Shown piece after piece: positions 27,956-36,132 of a DNA stretch of 64,000 bases (positions are counted from its first letter, which is position 1; every line of letters starts with the position of its first letter). The stretch is taken from assembly GCA_038321965.1 (NCBI GenBank), contig JBBQFL010000011.1, positions 27,422-91,421 of the forward strand, in the 5' to 3' direction. Position numbers and translations under genes: made by a program. Below the pieces are notes generated by a model. That model was not told the DNA's origin. It worked only from the letters and a program-made list of their open reading frames with translations, and searched no databases. Source of the stretch: UKL13-2 sp038321965 (GTDB lineage Bacteria > Pseudomonadota > Gammaproteobacteria > Burkholderiales > Usitatibacteraceae).

Positions 27956-28788
27956 GACATTGTTTTTACTCGGGACTATCCGCATCAGGTTTTCATCGCA
28001 TTCACTACACGGAGTGGGGCGAGGCCAACAACCCGCGCGTGCTCGTTTGCGCGCACGGGCTCACCCGCTGCGGCCGCGATTTCGATACGCTTGCCAAGGC
28101 CATGCAAGGCGAATATCGGGTGATCTGCCCGGATGTTGCTGGCCGTGGTGAGAGCGCCTGGCTGACCAATAAGGCCGACTATAACTACGCCCAGTACATG
28201 AGCGACATGGCCGCGCTGCTGGCGCGAGCGAATGTAGAAACGGTGCATTGGGTAGGCACCTCGATGGGCGGCATCATCGGCATGCTGCTGGCCTCTCATC
28301 CCAATACGCCGATCACCCGCCTGGTGATGAATGATGTGGGCTCGTTCATTCCGAAGGCATCGCTCGAGCGGATCGGCATGTATCTGGGGTCGTCACCGCG
28401 CTTTGCCGACTTCGAGTCAATCGTGATGGCGGTGCGAGCGGTCAGCCCGTTCGGTGAAATGTCGGATGACACCTGGCGAGAATTAACGGTGCCGCTGGTG
28501 AAGCAGTTACCGGATGGAAGCTGGCAGTTCCGCTACGATCCCGGTATCGGCGATTCGTTCAAGGTTGGCGCGATTCAGGACGTGGATTTGTCGCCGCTAT
28601 GGGCCCAGGTGTCCTGTCCGGTGCTGATCACGCGGGGAGAGGATTCGGATCTGTTGCTCAAGAGTACGTTTGATGCGATGTGCCGAAAGGCCGGGGTGCG
28701 CGGCGTGGAGTTTGCCGATGTGGGGCATGCGCCGATGTTTCAGGAGAAGTCGCAGGTGGAGGCGGTTAGGGAGTTTTTGTTGGGGTGA
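27952..28788 (+). CDS. Alpha/beta hydrolase coupled to acyl-CoA ligase
   Basis: A 278-residue alpha/beta hydrolase. The oxyanion/HG motif is CAHGLTRCGRDF, the nucleophile elbow is GTSMGGIIGM, and the catalytic acid and base are likely the Asp in TRGEDSDLLL and the His in VGHAPMFQEK. There is no signal peptide. It is translationally coupled to the acyl-CoA synthetase upstream (ATGA), which suggests that it acts on the same compound class, for example by releasing a free acid before CoA activation. That link is inference from the context. Confidence 0.88.
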   Translation: MRHCFYSGLSASGFHRIHYTEWGEANNPRVLVCAHGLTRCGRDFDTLAKAMQGEYRVICPDVAGRGESAWLTNKADYNYAQYMSDMAALLARANVETVHWVGTSMGGIIGMLLASHPNTPITRLVMNDVGSFIPKASLERIGMYLGSSPRFADFESIVMAVRAVSPFGEMSDDTWRELTVPLVKQLPDGSWQFRYDPGIGDSFKVGAIQDVDLSPLWAQVSCPVLITRGEDSDLLLKSTFDAMCRKAGVRGVEFADVGHAPMFQEKSQVEAVREFLLG

Positions 28789-29133
28789 TTTTGGGCTTAG
28801 CTTTTGATGAGCCGGGGGTTGCCCGGCGGCAACCTACTTTCTTTGCTTCGCCAAAGAAAGTAGGCAAAGAAAGGCGACCCGAGGTTCGTCGCCCCGCAAA
28901 AGCGCGGGGTGCCCTCCGTTACTCGAAACGACAGGCCGCTGCGGAACTCGGGCTCGAATGGATGCAGGTGCAATAGATTGAGTTTGTGCTCGCCCTCAGA
29001 CAGTCCTCGCGGACTACCCCTGTCGTTTCTGCGTTACTCGGCGACTCTCATCGGGGCCCGGCCAGCCCGCTGCCAGTGTCACGTGGTTTGTTTGAGGTTC
29101 AGTCGAGATTAAGTGTGATTTCAATCTGCGCGA
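28789..29133. repeat. Intergenic dispersed repeat with perfect hairpin
   Basis: The 345 bp between two converging genes hold a repeat and no gene. Its core is a perfect stem CTACTTTCTTTG (28834-28845), loop CTTCGC, CAAAGAAAGTAG (28852-28863), followed by AAAGGCGACCCGAGG and a C/G-rich tail. Similar sequences occur in many proteobacterial genomes and give rise to spurious short ORFs. It could act as a bidirectional terminator for the hydrolase and the ABC permease. Confidence 0.65.
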
Positions 29134-30417
29134 CTACTCCTCCCAACTAAACCGCCAAATCGCGATCACCGTAAACAGCGCCGAAAAAGCCAGCATTGCG
29201 CCAATCGGGATCACAGCAGCTTCAAGCCCCAAACCGCGCCAGGTCATCGCATCAAAGCCATCGACCGCCCAACGTGCGGGATTTGCGAGAGATGCGGTTT
29301 GCAGCCATTCCGGAAATATGAACGAAGGCACCCAAGCACCACCGAGCATCACCATCAACAGCGTCGCAAAAATGGCTAAACCACGCGTAGCTTCAGGCGT
29401 CTTGCCGATGGCGGCGATGAGCAGGCCGAAGCTGGAGGCGAGCAACGCGAAGGCAATCATGTTGCCAATGAAACCGATGACGCTGCCGTCGATGCGTACG
29501 CCGAAGACGGCGATGGCGACCGAGAATATTCCGCACATCAGTAACAACGCGGTAATGGTGCCGCTGGCGATGGTACTGCCCAAAAGCAACGCGCGTGACA
29601 CCGGCGCTGCCCGCAAACGCTTCCACAAACCCATGCGCCGCATCAGCAATAGGCCGATACCGACGTCGATCCCCATGAACAAGAGGAATTGCACGGTCAT
29701 ACCGCCGAACGAGTGCGCGTAGCTGTTGTACTTTCGCTCCAGATTGCCGGTGGCTTCCACGGTCACGGTTTTGAAGGGGACATCGAATGACGGACCGGAA
29801 CCGTTGCTCGATGCGGTCGCGGTCCCGGCGCTTTGCTGAACACGCTCGACGCTGTCGAACAAGTTGAGCAAATCCTTGCGTGCGTCGGTCGCGATGAGCT
29901 TTGACACCAACACATCGGCACGCGCATCCGAAAGCATCTTCGCGCCGTCTGCGCCCATCATTGATTGCGTCACCGCTTTCATCACGTGCTGCGAAAGCAT
30001 GCCGCGCACCATCGCCAGTGCGATCGACTGCGAGGGGTCGAAGTGAATTTTGACCTCCGGTTTGGCGTTGGCGCTGAACATCGCGCGACCGGCGAGCTCA
30101 CCAAATTTTGGCGGTAACACGACTGCGGCGCGCACTTTGCCTTTTTGCACCTGCGTGAGCGCTTCAGCCTCGTCGAGTTCAAGCACGTTGAGGGCACTGT
30201 CTTCCTTCATGCCGGCAATCACCTGTTTGGCAATCGCGCTTTTGTCCTGATCGACGATGGCAATAGGTACGCGGGCAGGTTTTTTGTCGCTGTTACCAAA
30301 CAACGATCCGAAAAAAGCTGCGATGGCGATGGGCGCTGCCAACGTAATGATGAGCGCGCGCTTGTTGGAGAAATAAAGGATAAGGTCTTTTTTGACGAGA
30401 GCGAAGAATGCATTCAT
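29134..30417 (-). CDS. ABC-2 type exporter permease
   Basis: A 427-residue membrane protein of the ABC-2 family. It has an N-terminal transmembrane helix (FFALVKKDLILYFSNKRALI leading into ITLAAPIAIAAFFG), a large extracytoplasmic domain of about 200 residues, and five to six helices in the C-terminal half, ending AIWRFSWEE. The conserved GGAWVPSFIFPEWLQTASLANP region is present. It starts 2 bp after its ATPase partner ends. The overall shape (YhhJ/LnrN-like) suggests export of a small hydrophobic or amphiphilic compound; the cargo is unknown. Confidence 0.9.
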   Translation of the reverse strand: MNAFFALVKKDLILYFSNKRALIITLAAPIAIAAFFGSLFGNSDKKPARVPIAIVDQDKSAIAKQVIAGMKEDSALNVLELDEAEALTQVQKGKVRAAVVLPPKFGELAGRAMFSANAKPEVKIHFDPSQSIALAMVRGMLSQHVMKAVTQSMMGADGAKMLSDARADVLVSKLIATDARKDLLNLFDSVERVQQSAGTATASSNGSGPSFDVPFKTVTVEATGNLERKYNSYAHSFGGMTVQFLLFMGIDVGIGLLLMRRMGLWKRLRAAPVSRALLLGSTIASGTITALLLMCGIFSVAIAVFGVRIDGSVIGFIGNMIAFALLASSFGLLIAAIGKTPEATRGLAIFATLLMVMLGGAWVPSFIFPEWLQTASLANPARWAVDGFDAMTWRGLGLEAAVIPIGAMLAFSALFTVIAIWRFSWEE

Positions 30418-30419
30418 GG

Positions 30420-31343
30420 TCAGTCCCGAAGTTGGCGGCCAGTGAGGGCCAGGAACAGCGTTTCCAGATTGGCGCGACCGGAGCTGAGGCGTGTGACATG
30501 ATGGCCGGCGGATGCAAGCCAGGCGAGCACGGTTGCGGCCGACGCAGACAGAGAGTCAACGCCAACGGTGAGACGGCCATTTCCCTGTGATGCGGTTTTC
30601 ACACCGGCCTGCTGCTTGAGCATGGCAATGTCGACCTCGCCATCGATCTCAACTTCCAGCGTTGCCGATACCGGCAACTGGCGATACAGCCCCGCCAGTG
30701 TGTCGTTCGCAATCACCTTGCCGTGATCCATGATGACAATGCGGTCGCACAGCCGCTCGGCCTCCTCCATATAGTGCGTGGTGTAAACCATGGTCTTGCC
30801 GCGCGCCTTGAGTGTTTCCAGGTTGTCGAAAATCGCATTGCGGCTTTGCGGATCGATGCCGACGGTCGGTTCATCGAGCAACAGAATGTCGGGGTCGTGC
30901 ACCAGCGCGCAGGCAATGTTCAAGCGTCGTTTCATGCCGCCGGAAAAAGTATCGGGCTTATCGCGTGCGCGATCGGCGAGACCGACCAGTGCTAGCGCAT
31001 CCAGCGAAGACTGGCGTAGTTGCGCGCCCTTCAGACCGTAAAGTGCACCGAATATCTCCAGATTGCCCAGCGCTGAAAGCCCCTCGTACAACGCAATATC
31101 CTGCGGCACAAAGCCGACTTTGCGTTTGACCGCACTGTCGTCAGCATCAATGCGCTGGCCCGAGAGAAGCACGCTGCCCTGGTCGGGTGCGGTCAGGCCG
31201 CAGATCATCGAAACGGTTGTGGTTTTTCCCGCGCCGTTTGGCCCGAGCAGGCCGATGATCTGGCCGGGCTCGGCGCTGAATGAAACATCCGATACGACCT
31301 GCCGGGCGCCGTAGGATTTGTGGAGATGTTGGACTTGTAGCAT
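30420..31343 (-). CDS. ABC exporter ATP-binding protein
   Basis: A 307-residue nucleotide-binding subunit. Walker A is GLLGPNGAGKTTT, the Q-loop is GFVPQDIALYEGLS, the signature is SGGMKRRLN, Walker B is DILLLDEPTVGID and the H-loop is VYTTHYMEEAERLCDR. A C-terminal extension of about 80 residues is typical for ABC-2 exporters of the drug/bacitracin type. It is first in a two-gene operon with the permease. The upstream 300 bp contain its promoter region together with the end structures of the RCC1 gene. Confidence 0.93.
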   Translation of the reverse strand: MLQVQHLHKSYGARQVVSDVSFSAEPGQIIGLLGPNGAGKTTTVSMICGLTAPDQGSVLLSGQRIDADDSAVKRKVGFVPQDIALYEGLSALGNLEIFGALYGLKGAQLRQSSLDALALVGLADRARDKPDTFSGGMKRRLNIACALVHDPDILLLDEPTVGIDPQSRNAIFDNLETLKARGKTMVYTTHYMEEAERLCDRIVIMDHGKVIANDTLAGLYRQLPVSATLEVEIDGEVDIAMLKQQAGVKTASQGNGRLTVGVDSLSASAATVLAWLASAGHHVTRLSSGRANLETLFLALTGRQLRD

Positions 31344-31524
31344 GTGGGCTCCTGGGGACTGACAGGAGCGATGTTACGGAAAATTCACAGGGGAAGGGGT
31401 TGGTAGCGATGAACTGACAGAATGACGACGCGAGTGGTTGATGGGTTGCGTGACCGGTGGGTTTGAGACGGTTTGATCGGGCGACGCAACTGGCCACCAA
31501 AGAATTCGATCGGCTGCAGGCTCT

Positions 31525-31597
31525 AAAAAATACCAGCGCTGGCGGGCGTCTAAAGCACTTTATGGCCTGAAAGCCGCGCCAGTTCTAGTGTTTGCCA
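31525..31597 (-). terminator. Terminator-like hairpin after RCC1 gene, with repeat motif
   Basis: Read on the minus strand, a CTGGCGCGGC arm is followed by GCCCGCCAGCGCTGGTA and a run of six T (plus-strand A at 31525-31530). It therefore looks like an intrinsic terminator for the gene ending at 31642. The plus-strand piece CCGCGCCAGTTCTAGTGTTT (31573-31592) is a member of the short motif family also seen at 46897, 61272 and 63350. Confidence 0.5.
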
Positions 31598-31641
31598 CCC
31601 GCCTTAACCGGCGGTGCGACCGAACATTCAACACGCAGCGC

Positions 31642-34600
31642 TCAATACGGCTGCCGCTCAATATGCCGCACCTGCGCGAAGCCATTTACTGTCGTTGTCA
31701 TCGTCGCATTGCTTGCATCAGTGAAGTCTAGCGAGATCGTTCCAATATTGGTCGACGTAAACGCACCCGGGTTGTACGGCACACCCAGCCAAGGTAACGA
31801 TGTGTGCGAAAAGAGCAAGCCTGACCAAACCGTCCCGTTCCAGCTTCCACCTTGGGCTGTAAAGAACGTGGGCTTGCCTACGACATCGTAGGTGTACCAG
31901 ATTGGGAACAACACACGCCCCTGCTGAGCGATGTTGATGCCCCAACCATCCTCCGCTGAAGTTGCCCACCACAGATCGTTGGTTCGCAAATTGGGGCCAG
32001 CAGTCTCAGTTGCAAAAATCTGCCGCTGGATAGACTTGGTGTCACTGACACCGTTGATCGTATAGGCGAGTGTCGCGGTACCGCTGCTCGTGTAGGTGAT
32101 GGTGGCTGAACCAACCTGCGCGCCAATGACAAACTTGGATTTGTCGTAAGCGCTGAATGGGGATGATGTCGTCAGGTACAGCGGCCCCGTAAAAACCGTT
32201 CCTGCGGCATTGAAACTGCCACCGGGCATCACGTACCACACCGATTTGCCATAAGGGTCATAGGCAAAGATCACGTTGAACTGGATTGGCCCGTGTTGGG
32301 TGACCGACATTCCCCAGCCGTTTTCTGACGTACCAGCCCACCACATGTCGGTGTAGTCGGTGACTACTTGCGACACGACGCGCAGATCAAAGGTCACTTG
32401 CTCGCTGATCCTTCCCGAGGCATGCCCTGTCGGGTAGAAGTATGTCGCCAGGTATTGCTTGATGCCGCTCGCGGATGCAGGTGCGGCTACCGTGCAGGTC
32501 GCGACCGCAGCGTCGTTTGCATCAGGCAACATGGACAAAACGATTTGTGCGCAACCCGTGATCGGCACACCGTTATCTGAAAACGTCACCGCACCTGCAG
32601 GATTGCTCATCTTGACCAGCGCGGTGAACGTGGTGGTGCGTCCGCTAACGATTGGCGGCAACGGCGTTGCTGCCACGCTCAGTACCGCCGAATTCAACAC
32701 GACTGATTGCGAACGGCTGGTACTGGATGCGAGATTGTAGGCGTCACCTGAATATGTGGCCTGGTACTGGCGTGCACTCTGGTTCTGGTAGGCGGCGGGC
32801 ACGAGGCAACTTGCCACACCTGCTACCAGCGTCACTGCCGCGCAACCGGGCAACACACTCGTTCCACTGTTGGTCGTGACGCTGAAGCTCACAGTGCCAC
32901 TCTGGCCGTTGCCACCAGCTGCGACCGATAACGTCAAGGCCTCGCCGTAGTTAGCCACGTTGTTGCTTGAATAAAATGCGAAGGGCAGGCTTGCGCCAGC
33001 TGACTTGATGAGTGTCGGTGCTACTCGTTGCGACCTGCTGCTATACACATCAGCAAGTTGTCCATCACTGTTGCCACCCCAACATACCATGCCGCCGTTA
33101 ACGACGGCGCACGTGTGGCTTGCTCCCGCTGAAATTGATGAAACATTGCTACCAGCAGCAATTGCTTGCACTGGCACGAGTGTATTAATTGTGTTGCCGG
33201 TACCCAATTGGCCAGAATCATTGTGGCCCCAGCATTGCACCCCGCCGTTCAACAACGCGCAACTGTGCTCACTACCTGCTGACACCGCCAAAACATTGCT
33301 GCCGGCCGCAATCGCCTGTACCGGTACACGGCTGTCAACAGTACTGTTATTACCTAGCTGGCCTCTGAAGTTTCGGCCCCAGCACTGCACGCCTCCATTG
33401 ACCACTGCGCACGCATGTTGACTCCATGTCGACACTGCAGTGACATGGCTGCCCGCTGCAATCGTCTGTATAGGCACGATGCTATTGCTCGTGCTGTTGT
33501 TGCCCAGTTCCCCTTCACCGTTAAAGCCCCAGCACTGCACGCCGCCGTTGACAACCGCACAACTAAATTGAAACCCAGCCGATATCGCTGTGACATTGCT
33601 GTTAGCCGCAATTGTTTGCACCGGTACCAGGCTATCGCTGGTGCTGGCGTTGCCCAGTTGTCCAAAGAAATTCCAACCCCAGCATCGCACCCCACCATTA
33701 ACCACTGCGCAACCGTGTGCGAAGCCCGCCGAGACCGATGTCGCGCTGCTGCCAGCTGCGATGGTCTGCACCGGAATAGAGCTCGCCGTCGTGCTGCTGT
33801 TGCCGAGTTTGCCTTGGCTATTGGAGCCCCAGCACTGGGCCCCACCGTTTGCTACAGCACAACTGAAGTACTCGCGCGCTGAGACCGCCGTGACGTTACT
33901 GCCAGCAGCAATTGCCTGGACAGGCGAAAGGCTATCAGTGGTAGTGTTGTTGCCAAGTTGGCCAAATCGGTTGTTGCCCCAACACTTCGCTCCACCGTTG
34001 ACGACTGCGCAACTATGGACATCACCGGCTGCCGCGGCGGCTACACCACCGCCCGCTGCAATCGCCTGTGTTGGAATCAGGCTCCGGTAAATGCCGACAA
34101 TACTGTTATTGCCAAATACGCCAGTGGGGTTGTTAACGCCAGTGGAGTTGTAGCCCCAGCACTGTACTGCGCCACCGACCACCGCACAGCTGAAATCTGG
34201 GCCTGTCGATACCGCCGCGCTGCCGCTCGTACCTATCGCTTGTACTGGTACCGAGCTAGCCGTTATGCTGCCGTTGCCGAGTTGGCCACCATAGTTAGAC
34301 CCCCAGCATTTCACGTTTCCGTTAGCGACGGCGCAACTGTGGGCGCCACCTGCCGACACGGCAGTTACATTGCTGTTGACAGTGATCGCCGGCACAGGCA
34401 CGGCGCTATTGGTGGTCGTAGCGTTGCCTAGTTGGCCTGAAGTGTTATAGCCCCAGCACTGCACGCCGCCGCTCACAATCGCGCAGGCGTGATATGCGCT
34501 CATCGAAATCGCTGAAACATTGCTGCCGGGAAGGATTGCTTGCACTGGAACTAGGCTGGTTGCGGTGACGGTGTTCTTGCCGAGCTGTCCATAGATATTG

Positions 34601-35529
34601 CTACCCCAACATTGCACGCCGCCATTGACCAATGCACAGCTCTGGGACGTACTAGGCGCTACGCGAGGATGATTCAATATGCCTCCCGACGCCACAGCGG
34701 TGACATTGCTCCCGGCGGCTATTGTTATGATCGGTACAAGGCTTGGCGTAATGCTGTTGTTGCCGAGTTGACCAAAATCATTGGCACCCCAGCACTGCAC
34801 CCCGCCGTCGGCCACCGCACAACTATGGCTAAAGCCTGCGGATACTGACGTGACGTTACTTCCTGGGGGAATCGCCTGCACCGGCACCATGCTGAATGTT
34901 TTGCTGCCATTGCCAAGTTCGCCATAGCTATTACTGCCCCAGCACTGCACCCCGCCATTGACTACGGCGCAGCCATGGTAGTGGCCCGCAGATACCATGG
35001 TCGCGTTACTTCCAGGCGCTATTGCCGTCACAGGCACCAGACTAGATATCAGGCTGTTGTTGCCGAGCTGACCGGTGTCATTGGCACCCCAACATTGCAC
35101 GCCGCCGCTCGCTAGTGCGCAGGTGAAGTTGTTGCTCCCCGAGATGGCCGTGACAGTAGTGGCAGTGAGGTTGACCGTCAGGAGCACCGTCGTATTCGAT
35201 ACCCCTGCAGCAGTGTCGGTCGCCAACAGCGTTAGCGCAAAGCTTCCCGCTGCCGTCGGTGTGCCGCTGATTGCAATACTGCCACTGCCATTGTGAGTGA
35301 ACGACAGTCCCGCTGGAAGGCCCTCGATAGAGGCGCTCGCCAGTGGCAGCGCAGAGCCGACGAGCAAGTTGGCAGAATAGGTTTGGCTTTGAATCGCCGG
35401 CGGCAACTGCGGTGTGACCAGTTGCGGTTTGGCAATGGCCTGCAGACTGGCGAAGGAAAGAATGCCAAAGCAAATCAGCACAAATACTGATTTGCAAAGC
35501 CGATAAGAGCCGTGTCTCAGAATAGACAT
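31642..35529 (-). CDS. Large secreted RCC1-repeat protein with Ig-like and WW-E-GWG domains
   Basis: A 1295-residue exported protein. Order: signal peptide (about 1-33, SVFVLICFGILSFASLQAIA); a putative Ig domain (about 37-125, LPAGLSFTHNGSGSIAISGTP); 14 tandem RCC1-like repeats (about 128-860) of about 50 residues, each with a paired Cys pattern SCAVVNGGVQCWG followed by GQLGN; two Ig-like domains (about 870-1065); and two copies of the WW-E-GWG module (MWWAGTSENGWG and LWWATSAEDGWG). The RCC1 repeats should form one or two seven-bladed propellers, and each blade could hold a disulfide. It probably acts at the cell surface or outside the cell. A start at the AUG of MSILRHGSYR is supported by the signal peptide. 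No enzymatic motif is visible. Confidence 0.85.
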   Translation of the reverse strand: MSILRHGSYRLCKSVFVLICFGILSFASLQAIAKPQLVTPQLPPAIQSQTYSANLLVGSALPLASASIEGLPAGLSFTHNGSGSIAISGTPTAAGSFALTLLATDTAAGVSNTTVLLTVNLTATTVTAISGSNNFTCALASGGVQCWGANDTGQLGNNSLISSLVPVTAIAPGSNATMVSAGHYHGCAVVNGGVQCWGSNSYGELGNGSKTFSMVPVQAIPPGSNVTSVSAGFSHSCAVADGGVQCWGANDFGQLGNNSITPSLVPIITIAAGSNVTAVASGGILNHPRVAPSTSQSCALVNGGVQCWGSNIYGQLGKNTVTATSLVPVQAILPGSNVSAISMSAYHACAIVSGGVQCWGYNTSGQLGNATTTNSAVPVPAITVNSNVTAVSAGGAHSCAVANGNVKCWGSNYGGQLGNGSITASSVPVQAIGTSGSAAVSTGPDFSCAVVGGAVQCWGYNSTGVNNPTGVFGNNSIVGIYRSLIPTQAIAAGGGVAAAAAGDVHSCAVVNGGAKCWGNNRFGQLGNNTTTDSLSPVQAIAAGSNVTAVSAREYFSCAVANGGAQCWGSNSQGKLGNSSTTASSIPVQTIAAGSSATSVSAGFAHGCAVVNGGVRCWGWNFFGQLGNASTSDSLVPVQTIAANSNVTAISAGFQFSCAVVNGGVQCWGFNGEGELGNNSTSNSIVPIQTIAAGSHVTAVSTWSQHACAVVNGGVQCWGRNFRGQLGNNSTVDSRVPVQAIAAGSNVLAVSAGSEHSCALLNGGVQCWGHNDSGQLGTGNTINTLVPVQAIAAGSNVSSISAGASHTCAVVNGGMVCWGGNSDGQLADVYSSRSQRVAPTLIKSAGASLPFAFYSSNNVANYGEALTLSVAAGGNGQSGTVSFSVTTNSGTSVLPGCAAVTLVAGVASCLVPAAYQNQSARQYQATYSGDAYNLASSTSRSQSVVLNSAVLSVAATPLPPIVSGRTTTFTALVKMSNPAGAVTFSDNGVPITGCAQIVLSMLPDANDAAVATCTVAAPASASGIKQYLATYFYPTGHASGRISEQVTFDLRVVSQVVTDYTDMWWAGTSENGWGMSVTQHGPIQFNVIFAYDPYGKSVWYVMPGGSFNAAGTVFTGPLYLTTSSPFSAYDKSKFVIGAQVGSATITYTSSGTATLAYTINGVSDTKSIQRQIFATETAGPNLRTNDLWWATSAEDGWGINIAQQGRVLFPIWYTYDVVGKPTFFTAQGGSWNGTVWSGLLFSHTSLPWLGVPYNPGAFTSTNIGTISLDFTDASNATMTTTVNGFAQVRHIERQPY

Positions 35530-36132
35530 TTTGATTTTTCCGGTTGAACGCAGTAGGTGGTCAGCCTACACACCTCAGCGTAGACCGTCCGTGCGCAACC
35601 ACACGCAGAAGCAATGTTTCCTGTGGCGGAGAGGCTAATTATTGACGCGTCGATGCACTTACCTTGAGCGTGATGACCTTGCATCGCTAAATGGGCATCG
35701 CGCTACAAAATTGCCGCCAAACTCAAGCGCTGGTTGACATCCTCAGCATTTTATGACGTGAAAGCCGGGTCAGTGCTTGATCCACGAGTTGTAATGCCAC
35801 GTCTCCCCCGGTAGAAGCGTAGAGATCAGGGGCAGTTTTAACAGATTGCCTCTCACCCCTCGTCATCTCCCCGAGGTGACTGTACACATTCCGTCGAAGT
35901 CTTCAATCACTAGCACGGGTGCGGCGTTCAGGACAAAAGTGCTGGAGAAGCTTATCAAATGGCGTTCTCCGCGATAAATTACCGACTCGCCCGCATTCCG
36001 ACGATTACCGCTTGAATGCATCAATCGCGCCTTGACGACAGGAATTGAGATAATTGACCTTCCCAGCCTCAATTTCGGGCTGGCGCCATTGTCTCTTCAG
36101 GCACGGGGCCAATCCACTTCCCACTAAATAAG
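35530..36132. other. Long divergent intergenic region
   Basis: About 600 bp between the divergent RCC1 and hydrolase-TPR genes, so promoters for both are expected here. I see no convincing gene; a 69-codon minus-strand frame at 35863-36072 has no supporting feature. GTGAAAGCCGGGTCAGTGCT at 35758-35777 is a degraded copy of the short CCAG-CTAG motif family. CCAGCC/GGCTGG arms near 36063-36083 form a weak hairpin. Confidence 0.4.

Noticed and set aside
28789..29133. Short frames translated from the repeat between 28789 and 29133.
   Set aside because: They come from a dispersed hairpin repeat whose ORFs are commonly spurious.
32990..35130. Regularly spaced repeats that could suggest a CRISPR array or minisatellite.
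   Set aside because: The roughly 150-bp units are continuous in one reading frame and encode RCC1 repeats; there are no unique spacers between short palindromic repeats.
35863..36072. A 69-codon minus-strand frame in the long intergenic region.
   Set aside because: No ribosome site, no domain, and the composition does not look coding; kept as intergenic.
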